A stretch of 64,000 bases of DNA from Pyrenochaeta sp. MPI-SDFR-AT-0127. Lineage: Eukaryota; Ascomycota; Dothideomycetes; Pleosporales; Cucurbitariaceae. Under the pieces are notes generated by a model. The model saw only the letters and a program-made list of their open reading frames with translations, searched no databases and was not told the DNA's origin. Numbering within the stretch: the first letter of the stretch is position 1; the number at the start of each line of letters is the position of its first letter. Location: the NCBI GenBank assembly GCA_020747015.1, contig JAGTJM010000004.1, positions 248,001-312,000 on the forward strand, read 5' to 3'. The position numbers and the translations under genes are program-made. This document shows, in pieces, positions 1-9,903 of this stretch.

Positions 1-359
1 AGCATGGCATCCTTTCAAAATCAGTCTCCAGCTCTAATTTTGCAATTCTCAACCTACTCCTCGCATAGTGATACAGACCCGACCACCTGGAATCGTTTGG
101 CCCCCAAGACGACTATTCTTACAGCAGCTTCGAAACATCCGTACCTGCATATCGGCCCCGGATCTCCACGCTCGGTCCAAAAACAGAAACGAACGCATTC
201 GTCGCATCTAGGATCTATATTCGAACTTTACAAAGCGAACAGTCGTCTTGGAAGTCGCGCAGAATATAGCGCATCCTCGGAAAAGCCACCTTCCGGTCTC
301 CAATTAGCCTGTACAACTTACAGCGTATCCGTTGCGCACCAGATTGAACACGAGACAAA
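1..359. promoter_or_regulatory. Upstream region of the cyanamide hydratase gene
   Basis: This is gene-free sequence before the start codon at 360. The open frames crossing it run on both strands, overlap each other and resemble no family I know, so I treat them as chance. It presumably holds the promoter and 5' leader of the next gene, but I can name no specific element. Confidence 0.4.
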
Positions 360-2241
360 ATGTCGGACAGTTTCAAGAATGCTGAACTTTCCACGAATGG
401 TTGGGCTGCGCAGCCTCGGAGCTTTACCAAGAGCCTCTCTGATGTCAATAAGCATGAGCAGGCCAAGCTATCAGTCAAGGATGTGAAGCTGCCGGACTCA
501 GAGATTGCTAAAAGAACATACGAATTTGCGAAACAGCAATTGCCTGAGAAGACTTTCAACCACAGCATGCGTGTGGTATACTACGGTAAGTCAAGACTGC
601 TAAATGGGGTTAAGGAATGTTAGCTGCATATTACATTAGTGCGTCTGGTTGGATGCTGTGTATTACTTGCCCAAAACACTGTTCCCAACTCGGAAGAACA
701 GTTAAAGATCAAGCAATCCTGACATCGCCCAGGCTATGCGATTGTGCAGACGCACTTTCCCCACCTATCACCTCTTCTCGAGACGTACTATCTGACATGT
801 CTCCTGCATGATCTTGGTACTACACCCGAGAATATGCACGGCACTCACATGTCGTTTGAATATTACGGCGCTTTCAAAGCACTGAACTTCCTACGGGACA
901 GCGGGGCTCCTCAGGACCAGGCGGAAGCCGTCAGCGAGGCCATCATCCGCCATGCTGACCTTGGTGAGACGGGAACGCTTACAAGCTTAGGATTATTGAT
1001 CCAGTTGAGTACTGTATTTGGTAAGTACCATATTCCTCTGTACATGCACCGCCTGGAAGTGCGCGGACAAGCTACGATGCAACCCGCCTGGCGCCGTATC
1101 CTCTTCGTTGGAATCTCCTTGATTGCTAGCCTATCTGCCTTGCATTTTGCCTTCATTTGCTGTCGGACCTTTGCCAACCGGGTTACCACATCGCGGGCTT
1201 CGTGGCAAGACGCATCAAGCTGGATTCGGAGCATGTACTTTATCCAGACGACCTGCAACGTCATCATACCTTTCTCTCCCAGGCCAGAGGGAAACGTTGC
1301 CGCAAAGCGAAGTTCGGGGACGACGATCCCTCGTATAGCGATTTAGATATTGTTATTGCACTCTGCCGTACCATTCCGCAAAGGGTTCCAGTGGTAGTCA
1401 CGACCTCCCGCGCGCGAATGCGAACTTCCGCGTTGGCAGGCACCATCCCGAGAACGGCAACTACCACGCGCTAGCCGATTTCGTCTACACAGCCTCCCAC
1501 CTCGCCTTCGATCATCGTAATTCGATATCCCGCACTGTAACCACATCTCAACGACTTCAACATCCCACGTTCTAGGCCGCCCCCTGAATGCTCCCAACGC
1601 CTCATCTGAACCTTCAAAATCCGCTCTCAACCGAATGGAACGCGGTCTTGGCGGCGTAGGCTGTGCAAACTGGAGGCCCACATGGGAAAAGAAAATGTCG
1701 CAACAAAGTTCAAGTCTTGACGGTTGTGCCGAGGATGCATGATCCACCCGCCACCCGCACCATCTTGGCCTGTTTTACCGCTCTCTGGGCGAGTCACACG
1801 GTTCACTCTACCCATGGTTCAAGTTTTGGATATCTCCGGTCAAGATGGTGCCCGAAGGTCCAGGCAAAACCCAAGGGAACTGCGATTGATGCCGGAGGGG
1901 TCCCATACCAGGTTCCAAATGTGAAGGACTTTGATTCAGCCAGATTACCTCAATAGTTCATCAGCCTCTCAATCAGCCTTACCAATACCGTTTTCTTAAC
2001 CATAACAACGGTTCCTTGCTAACACGGTCCCTTAGACAATGTAGGTCTCCACCCCTATCTAATCGCCGCATCGACGATTGAGGATGTAGTCTCGGCATTC
2101 CCACGCAAGCAGTGGTCCTCCTGCTTTGCAGAAGCAATGGTCGAAGAGCTGGAACGCAAGCCCTGGTGCCATTCTACGGCTAATGAGGGCTTCATTGAAG
2201 CCATACTTGGGAACACGCTGATGGAACCTTATGATGGATGA
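360..2241 (+). CDS. Cyanamide hydratase-like HD-domain protein, three exons with a 1-kb second intron
   Basis: Family members hydrate cyanamide to urea (urea hydro-lyase). Exons are 360-585, 733-1020 and 2036-2241, joining in phase to 239 residues. HD-domain metal ligands are visible: His-Asp in CLLHDLGTT, a following His region (GTHMSFEYYGA) and a later His-Asp (IIRHAD). The third exon supplies the expected family ending, starting DNVG after LIQLSTVF and containing AFPRKQWSSCF and the tail LMEPYDG. Intron 1 (586-732) is ordinary. Intron 2 (1021-2035, GTAAGT...TTAG) is about 1,015 bp, far longer than any other intron here. The reading frame runs on into it until 1346, so an automated caller could easily truncate the protein. 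If intron 2 is spliced the enzyme is intact; if not, the gene is broken. Family call is firm, functionality less so. Confidence 0.8.
1021..2035 (+). other. Oversized intron or insertion inside the cyanamide hydratase gene
   Basis: The segment is bounded by a perfect GTAAGT donor and a CTTAG acceptor in matching phase. Inside are coding-like fragments in shifting frames with stops between them, for example a frame from 1157 containing FGDDDPSYSDLDIVIA and another near 1440-1575 containing HPENGNYHALADF. I do not recognise the source family and see no terminal inverted repeats or target-site duplication. It may be an intron that absorbed a degenerate gene fragment. Confidence 0.45.
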
Positions 2242-2637
2242 TGGACAGAAGCCATGCAGATCCAATGTTTTGCAATGTTCCAAGAAATAACCAAGTGTAT
2301 CAAATTGAGTGCTTATTTGTTATGGTAGAATAGGTATAGTGAATGATTTGGTCATAGATTTTGCAACACTGTATTATTCTCATTCTTGTCCTCAGCCATG
2401 TCCAAGTCGTCGTGAGACCTTCCCTCCGGATGTGTTGGGTTCAATTCTCCGCATTTGCATATGTAGAGCGAAATCCTACATTGTCACCCCATGTCACAAT
2501 ATCAAAATTTCACACATTGTAAAATCTGACGCAAGCGCCAGACTACCTCGTTACTCCCCTCCCGCACAGCCCCACGGCTCTGATCCATCGCTTGCAGGAT
2601 TCGAACACGCAATGACCCAACGATCCACCCTTAGAAC
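2242..2637. other. Intergenic, between convergent 3' ends
   Basis: Gene-free sequence between the cyanamide hydratase stop and the MFS transporter stop. It should contain both 3' untranslated regions. A GTTCGAATCC-like string on the minus strand near 2594-2604 was tested as a tRNA B box and rejected. I see nothing else. Confidence 0.4.
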
Positions 2638-4936
2638 TCATGAATCATCCTCCTCGCCATCATCCGCCCGCTCTTTCTTCTTCAAATGCGGTAATTTGAT
2701 CGCAAAGACTAGTGCATTGACAATGACGAACATGGCAATCGCCGAAATGAAGACTAGCCGTAAGCTTTGGCTGTAAGCATCGATAACTGGGTCCTCGTCA
2801 ACGTTTGAAGGCTGTGTATGGGTGGGGAGATTCGGGAAGGAATATATTGGTGATAAGGGGGGGAGGGGTTGTATTGTGGACTTTTGGGTGTAAAAATGTG
2901 GGGTTCTGCGGTGTGGAATCCCCTACCTTGGCTTTGATGTTTAGGATCCAAATCGATAATACTTCGGACCGACTTGCGCACGCGTTGGATGATCTGCAGT
3001 AGGCATTAGAATCGTAGTGCTATCAGAGGCTCTCCGAACACGTGGATGTGACGCGTGTACAGAACAATAAAGGAAGAATTGACGGGTACGGTGAAGTGCG
3101 TCAGATGAGGCGGAGTAGGGGATAGTGGAGGTTGTGATCCCGAGCTTCCAATGGTTGCCATTGGGCGTATAGTTTATGGAACACAGGCGGCAGTGCACGA
3201 TAATGCGCCGTACAATTTCAGATATGTGTGTAAGGCTGAATGTCGTACTTACCTCCTGTTTATGCCTTCCGGTCACGAGTTGTTCCAGGTACGCAGTCAA
3301 GGCGTTCTGCAGAATCAGACTGCTAATTGAGACGCCCATCACGATGCCCAAGCTGCGCCACAGCACCAGTGTGCTCGACATCACAGCCTGATCTTCTTGC
3401 GTACTCGTGGCAAGTACCGCAAGACTACTTGCCGGAAAGCTCAAGCCCTGTCCAATACTCGATGGCACCAAGAAGATGGTTGCGAGCCATGGCGGTATGC
3501 CGTCCCACATCGATGAGAGACATGTCGCTCCAAGAAGCATGGAGAGGGATCCGATCACAATGAGCCATTTCATTCGGCCAGTAGCTGTCATGATAAAGCC
3601 TGACGATACGCCGCAGATGGTGAGTGCCACGGACGGCCCGGCCAGACGGAACCCTGACACGGATGCAGTTTCGAGCTTTACAGCTTGAAAGTAAAGGGGT
3701 GCGTTGAACAGGATCGTGTTCATGCCGATCTGGGCGAAAAAGTTGTTGAAGACGAGATTGCCTCGTGGGCTGCTAAACAACATTGGAAGAGGCATGACGG
3801 CTCTTGCCGCCCGAGACTCTACTCGTATCAAAATGATGCCAGCAACAAGGGCGATGGCGAGTGAAGTTAAGACAAGCGGATGCTTCCATGGAAAAATGTT
3901 CCCGCCTAAATTGAGTCCTAAGATCAAGAATGCCACTGACCCTGTCAACAAGATGGACCCGGCGATATCAAAGCCTTTCATAGCATCTCTAATACCAAGC
4001 CCCGAACGCTTCGCAAGATTCGGGCCCAGGGAAGCTGGTGTCGTCAGGATAGCGTTGATCAAGAGGGCTAAGAGCATAGGAATTTGAATGGCAAAGGTCA
4101 TCCGCCAACCGAGCTTGTCACAGAGAAAGCCACCAAATGCAGCACCAAATGCTGATCCACCCCCGTAGAAGAGGTTGATGTAAGCTTGGTATGTACCTCT
4201 GACTTCGATACTGACGAGATCATTGGTCATGACATTTCCCATTGACAGCACACCAGCTGCGCCAATGCCGCAAAAAGCTCTTGCAGCGATGAAGCTTCCA
4301 ATACTCTGCGCAAGAGCACACCAAGCAGTCGTAGCTGCAAGGAAGACAAGACCAGCAAGGTACAATGGTCGACGGCCAAAGGTGTCTGAAAGCCGACCCA
4401 TAAGTGGCTGAAGGGATGTCGTGGTAAGCAGGAACGCTGTTGATAGCCATGATGCGGAATTGGATGCATGGAAATAAGATGTGATGACTGGATGGCTTGA
4501 TGCCATCAGGGTGGAGTCAAACATGGCAATCTAACACGACGTTGTCAGCCAACTTTCATTTTGCGGACAAGTTGTAGGTAACGGATATACTCACAAAGTA
4601 CCCTAAAACAATACCACCGAACACAAATCTAAACTTCCATACTCCGACGCCCTCAAGTTTCCCATTTTGCTGAAATTTTACCAAGTTGTCTAGCTCTGGT
4701 CTTGGTGCTAGATCATCATCCGGTACAACGAGCTGACCATGGGAATAAGTCCTGCTCTTTCCAAGCTCTGGGAACTGGGGCGGCCCCCCTTCACCCTGGG
4801 CTGCTACCTCTGTAGCTTGAACATCGTCTGCGTATATAGCCGATTCAGCCTCGTGACGGTATGGTGTAGCATGAAGCAGAGGTGTGCGTTCAGAGGGTCC
4901 AGATGAATGGCCATTCACACTTTTCGGTGACGGCAT
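2638..4936 (-). CDS. Major facilitator superfamily transporter, DHA2 (Fnx1/Vba-like) type
   Basis: A proton-coupled membrane exporter or vacuolar transporter; the sequence is closest in style to Fnx1/Vba multidrug and basic amino acid carriers, so the substrate is unknown. Exons on the minus strand are 4936-4595, 4530-3253, 2993-2927 and 2786-2638, giving 611 residues. The N-terminal ~95 residues are soluble and acidic, then many hydrophobic segments follow. The MFS motif A region is clear (GRLSDTFGRRPLY), and FGAAFGGFLCDKLGWRMTF is typical of the family. The last two short exons carry KSVRSIIDLDPKHQSQ and a final membrane segment followed by a charged tail (KKKERADDGEEDDS); stopping at the end of the second exon's open frame would lose them. 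An upstream in-frame Met lies at 4960. It is divergent from the amidotransferase gene at 5183. Confidence 0.85.
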
Positions 4937-5182
4937 AACAAACAAATGCACACTACACACAAAAGTCTCGAGAAACGCTCAGACGGCGGTAGACGGCTGT
5001 GTTGATGTTTCGTATGGAGTCATGGTCAGCTTCGGCTTTGAAAAAGATGCAGGTGCAGCGAGCTGAGCTCCGAATAGTCTAAACTCTTCACAGCTAGCAC
5101 CACCGAGATCGCCGCCGTTTCCATTATCAAAGACAATCCGATCGCTTCTGCACCCCACCTTGACTCAGACAAAGTTATAGAA
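4937..5182. promoter_or_regulatory. Shared promoter region, MFS transporter and amidotransferase
   Basis: About 246 bp separates the two divergent start codons, so promoters and leaders of both genes must lie here or overlap the first exons. I recognise no specific binding site. Confidence 0.45.
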
Positions 5183-6035
5183 ATGAAGACTCCTTTAAGA
5201 ATCGCGATACTTCAGTGCGATGTTCTGCCACCGCCGGTTGCGGAAATATATGGCAATTATGGCCGCGTCTTCACGACTTTGCTCGAAAGTGCTGCCGAGG
5301 GACTCGGCATATCTCCGAAGCAAGATTTGGAACTGAGTGCTTTTGATGTCATAAATGCACAGGAGTATCCAGACCTTGAGAAGATAGATGCTGTCTTGAT
5401 CTCCGGGTCAAGTATGTGTTGCCCAATGGAACTTATCAGAGTCGCTAACGCATTGTAGAACACAATTCTTATGACAACGATCCGTGGATCCTAAAGCTCG
5501 TCGATTTCACTGAAAAGCTGCTAAAGCAGGATCGCATTCGTATCATTGGTGTTTGCTTCGGCCACCAGATTTTAGGGAGAGCTCTGGGAGTGAAAGTAGG
5601 ACGGAGCGATGACGGCTGGGAGGTTTCTGTTCTTCCTGTACAACTCACCGCAAAGGGTAAAGAGATCTTCCAGCAAGATACCCTCGTACGTCTTCACCCT
5701 CGAAATAACCATGAAAATATGTACATCTTACCAAGTCTCCCTAGGCGATCCACCAAATGCACAGAGACGTCGTCTTTGAGTATCCCCCAGGCGTCGAGAA
5801 GCTCGGTGCATCGCCACGCTGTCTTGTGCAGGGCATGTATAAGAAGGATCGATTCATATCTGTGCAGGGGCATCCCGAATTCAACGAAGGAATCGTGAGT
5901 CGCATAGTCAAGATGAGGAATGAGCAGGGAATCTTTGAAGATGAGCAGGCACGAGATGCTTTAGAGAGAGTGGGAAACCATCACGATGGAGTGAATGTCG
6001 GGAAGGCATTTTTGAGGTTTTTGCTCGAAGACTGA
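5183..6035 (+). CDS. Class I glutamine amidotransferase-like protein
   Basis: A stand-alone GATase1-fold protein, the type that hydrolyses glutamine-like amides; fungal members of this subgroup are mostly uncharacterised. Exons are 5183-5411, 5459-5685 and 5745-6035 (250 residues). The catalytic Cys is in GVCFGHQILGRALG and the His-Glu pair in QGHPEFN, so the triad looks complete. The introns are short (47 and 59 bp) with good phase. There is no fused synthetase domain, so it is not GMP synthase, CTP synthase or anthranilate synthase. A cytosolic location is inferred from the lack of a signal peptide. Confidence 0.82.
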
Positions 6036-7090
6036 GTGGTCGTTATCTTGCAGTGGTGCTATTGGTCACTTTGTACAGAAAATCTTACCAACCTGGTTCA
6101 GAAGCAGACTCAATATGAGACTTGACAAACACCGGGGTCTGCATGAATGCATCGTTACGTCTAAAGTGTCCACGCTAGCAAACCTACCCAGGTTTGTAAC
6201 ACAGTCGGTTAAAAACATAACATAGACGTTAGTTGTTGCCTTGTGCCCAGCCTCTGTACTTGTGCGCTGAATCCATTGTCAGCTGCGGCTGCACGTTTCT
6301 GCAAAACATTCGCGTAAACTGGCCAAACATAATATCAAAGAAAGATGGTGATTCGTCTTTCCTTGTCATTCAGTTTACGATAACTGGTATGCCACTAAGC
6401 AGCAGCAATGAGTATTAACTCACACCTAGTGTTTTCAAACATCCCTATAGGTCATATATTGCATTGAACATGATGTCATGGCAGGATCCAACCCTGTCGC
6501 GTGTTTGTTCAGACTAGAGGAAGAAAGGAAGCCGTCCTACTATCGGCAGCTGGGCGCAGGTCATGCATACATTTTGCTATCGCAATCAGCAGTACGCCGT
6601 GCCAGTAGGGCGCAATACGAGGAGCCCAGGTGTCATCTTGTTTGGTGGCACTCGTATCACGGCCTTCTAAATCGGGAACGTGGGGTGCACAGTGACAAGT
6701 GGTCTTGTCCAGGTTTGCATTTCAAGGTCCTCAGAGGCGATTGGGAGCATCGAGATGTTGTTGGCAGTGAGATGCGCCAACAGGTAGCGACAGCAACCAA
6801 TGTCTAGCTCCGTTGCAGTCGCGTGGTGGTTGGCTGTTCGCAGCGTGGAGAGACCCATAAACGGCGCGTGGCGTCACTATGCTCGAAACGGCCAGGGTCT
6901 CTCAACCTTTTGTGGCTCCTCGAATCCTCCGCTCTGCCCACCAGAGATCCCTCAATCCACGTCACTCGTTAGACAATACTTCCTCTTCCAAATCGCCTGC
7001 GCCGGATCAATCGCCTTCTGAGTTGTACCTGTTTCATAGCCTACTGCATGCGACTTTGTCGGTAGTGGTCTAAGACCCTTGCCATCCCTC
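6036..7090. other. Intergenic, no gene recognised
   Basis: About 1.05 kb between the amidotransferase and apyrase genes. An open frame at 6478-6807 (+, 109 codons) has no recognisable motif or codon pattern and no splice partners I could find. The last part presumably holds the apyrase promoter. Confidence 0.35.
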
Positions 7091-9394
7091 ATGGGAAAGT
7101 GTACGCAACCACCTCCGCTGGGCCCCCCGCCCCGCAACAGGCGTTGGATACTGACCAAACTTTGTGCGCAGGGAGATATGGTGTTGTCCTGGACGCTGGG
7201 TCCTCTGTACGCCTCTTCCACCCCAAAGATGCATTAATCGCAGCGTCGAGGCTAATCAGCTGAAAGGGGACGCGCGTTCATATCTATCGTTGGCTGAACA
7301 GCGAGAACGCTCGCAAAGCAGCGACCGACGTACAACTACACAGCTTACCAGTCATCGAGACGGATAAGAAGTGGACCAAGAAGATACACCCGGGTGCGTA
7401 TAGAGCAGCAGGGCAGAAGACATAGGCTAATCGTAGATTACCCAGGCATCTCAACATTTGGCAGTCACCCTCACGATGTCGGCCCCGAACATCTCGACAA
7501 GCTCCTCAGTCATGCGCTTAAGAAGATACCGCTCGAAGACGTTCCGAACACGCCGCTCTTTCTGCTTGCGACAGCCGGCATGCGAATTCTCCCTCCGCTA
7601 CAACGAAAAGAAGTACTGAAAGAAGTCTGCGAATTCGCACGGAGTACTACCAAGTTCCAATTACCAGATTGCGATGTACATGTTCAGGTTATACCAGGAG
7701 AAACGGAAGGACTTTATGGGTGGATAGCGGCCAACTACCTGCTTGGTGGGTTCGATCAGCCGAAAGATCATGATCATGGCAAGGGACACAACACTTACGG
7801 ATTCTTGGATATGGGTGGTGCCTCTGCGCAAATTGCCTTTGCACCAAATGCGACCGAAGCTGAGAAACACGCGAACGATTTGACACTCTTACGTTTACGG
7901 ACGATTGATGGATCGCCCCTGGAATACAAGGTCTTCGTCACGACATGGCTAGGATTTGGCGTCAACCAAGCGAGACAACGTTATGTGAAGGCTCTTCTGG
8001 AATCGAGTTCATCGAAGGAGCTACCGGATCCATGCTTACCCGCGGATTTGAAAGTGGAGGTTACAGGAGATGGCAAATTTATTGATTCGGATTCAGATGA
8101 CGATGATGAGCCCAAGCCAAAAGCAGTAGCAAAGCTGGTTGGCACAGGAAAGTTTTCAGAGTGTCTACACCAAACATATCCTCTGTTGGAGAAAGAGAAA
8201 GAATGCACAGACATACCATGTCTCATCAACGGTCAGCATGTACCAGCTATTGACTTCGACGTGAACCACTTCGTGGGCGTTTCGGAGTATTGGCACACAA
8301 CACACGAGATCTTCGAGAAGGGGCACAAAAACAAGGCGTACGACTTCAAGACTTACCAAGAGCGCGTACAAGAATTCTGCAGCCAAGATTGGAAGAGCAT
8401 AGAAAAAGGCGTCAAGAAGGAAAAATGGGGAGGCAAGGTCGACGAAGAGAAGGCACGAGAAGTGTGTTTCAAGGCATCATGGATAATCAACATGCTTCAT
8501 GATGGTATAGGTGTACCCCGAGTGGGAATCGAAGAATTGAAAGGCGACAAGAACACCACAAAGGCAGTCGTCGACAAAGCAAAAGCAAAAGGTTTTCTCG
8601 ACCCCTTCCAAGCAGTCAACAAGATCAACGATGTAGAAGTAAGCTGGACGCTGGGCAAGATGGTCCTATATGCTTCTAGCGAGGTTGCGCTGCCCTCAGA
8701 GCAAGCACTCGCCGTTGGTTTTGGCTCCAACGTCCCTGGTATACCATCTGATTTCCAATATCCGGGTGGCACACCATTACCATACCAGTCCGACAACGAC
8801 TGGCACCGCCTCTTTGTAGAGAACCCACAGCGTATCCCTGGCTTGCTCATCATGATCGTTATTGTGGTATTTATCTTCTGCATTGCCCTAGGCAAAGAGC
8901 GCAGAGCGTCCGCCCGCAAGTCACTAATTAACCTGCTTCCCAAAAAGCAAGGCAAAGACCCTCTACACCGCCGGCGCGGCCGCAGTTTCCCTGCCAAACT
9001 CTTCGGACTTGGGTCCTCCACCAATCAGACCTACGAACGTGTCGACCTCGAAGACGGCGACGCAGCGAACGACTTTGAGCTCGAGGAAACATACCTCGAC
9101 TCCTCAGATAATGAGTTGTCCGATTCCTCAGACGGCTCTCGCCTCGGTCGCACTTCTGGCTGGGCTACACCTCAAGTCAAGACTGACGCAGCAACCACTC
9201 CATCCTACTTCACTGGCGGTAGCACCGTCGGCGGAGGCGATGTGCTCGCACAAGGCTCAGCGCTCGGTCTAGGCCCCCAGAGCGCGTTCGATCGTACGGG
9301 TCTGATGAGTCGGACGGATAGCAGGGAGAGGATAAGGAGCCGGGCGAACAGTCCCAAGCGGGCAAAGGGCGGGATGAGAAAATTGGATGAATGA
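7091..9394 (+). CDS. YND1: Golgi apyrase, GDA1/CD39 family nucleoside diphosphatase (Ynd1-like)
   Basis: Hydrolyses nucleoside di- and triphosphates in the Golgi lumen, removing GDP or UDP left by glycosyltransferases. Exons are 7091-7100, 7172-7206, 7267-7393 and 7437-9394, joining in phase to 709 residues. The first exon is a 10-nt micro-exon (ATG GGA AAG T). Apyrase-conserved regions appear in order: DAGSSGTRVHIYRW (split across exons 2 and 3), LATAGMRIL, GETEGLYGWIAANYL and LDMGGASAQIAF. A single membrane segment (GLLIMIVIVVFIFCIAL, near residue 510) is followed by a long acidic cytosolic tail, matching yeast Ynd1 topology rather than Gda1, which has an N-terminal anchor. Inferred partner pathways here are Golgi mannosylation (Anp1) and wall synthesis. 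Confidence 0.88.
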
Positions 9395-9903
9395 TGTATT
9401 GACGAGTTTCTGTTATTATATCTATACATATATGTACATATAGCATAGGGGGCTGGACATCGGCGTTTTGGAGCACTTAGAGCGGGTCGATGGGCATGAT
9501 ATCTTCGATTGATGGGGTTGTTGGATGGAATATGGGTGTTGACTTAGAGTAAGTAGCATGGTGTGCTGAAGCATAAAGCCTCCCACTGAATGCCTACAAA
9601 TTGTGTGCAGAACCTACACTGCCCTTAGTGAAACGCTGTAATATCCTTGTGCCACCGCTGTGGGGTGATGTGATAAAACAACGACTGGACAAGGTACTGG
9701 CCGAATGCTAGTAGTACCTCGCCCGGTCAGGAGAAAGTCTTTGTTCAGCACAAACTTAAGAACGAATTGTAAGAAGAGCAGTTGGATATACTTGAACATT
9801 CTGAATAACCCCAGTAAATGTAAATATCTAGTGTTCCCCAGCCCACCACCTATGAGACAAAGGTGCGATGAAAAATAAGACAAGTGCTCAGCACATGAGA
9901 GGT
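9395..9903. other. Intergenic, between convergent 3' ends
   Basis: Gene-free sequence between the apyrase and STAND gene stops, moderately AT-rich just after 9394 (a TATATACATATATGTACATATA-like run near 9419-9440). It should hold both 3' untranslated regions. Confidence 0.35.

Noticed and set aside
744..1346. 200-codon open frame covering cyanamide hydratase exon 2 and running beyond it
   Set aside because: The sequence after 1020 abandons the family; a GTAAGT donor sits exactly there and the proper family ending is found at 2036-2241, so the extension is intron read-through.
2590..2612. tRNA-like B box (GTTCGAATCC) on the minus strand
   Set aside because: The flanking bases do not form a proper T stem, and no matching acceptor stem or A box was found; it lies in the 3' region of the MFS gene.
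6478..6807. 109-codon frame between the amidotransferase and apyrase genes
   Set aside because: No family resemblance, no splice partners and unremarkable codon pattern.
7661..7886. Minus-strand frames inside the apyrase exon, and similar antisense frames in other long exons
   Set aside because: They are shadows of well-supported genes on the opposite strand.
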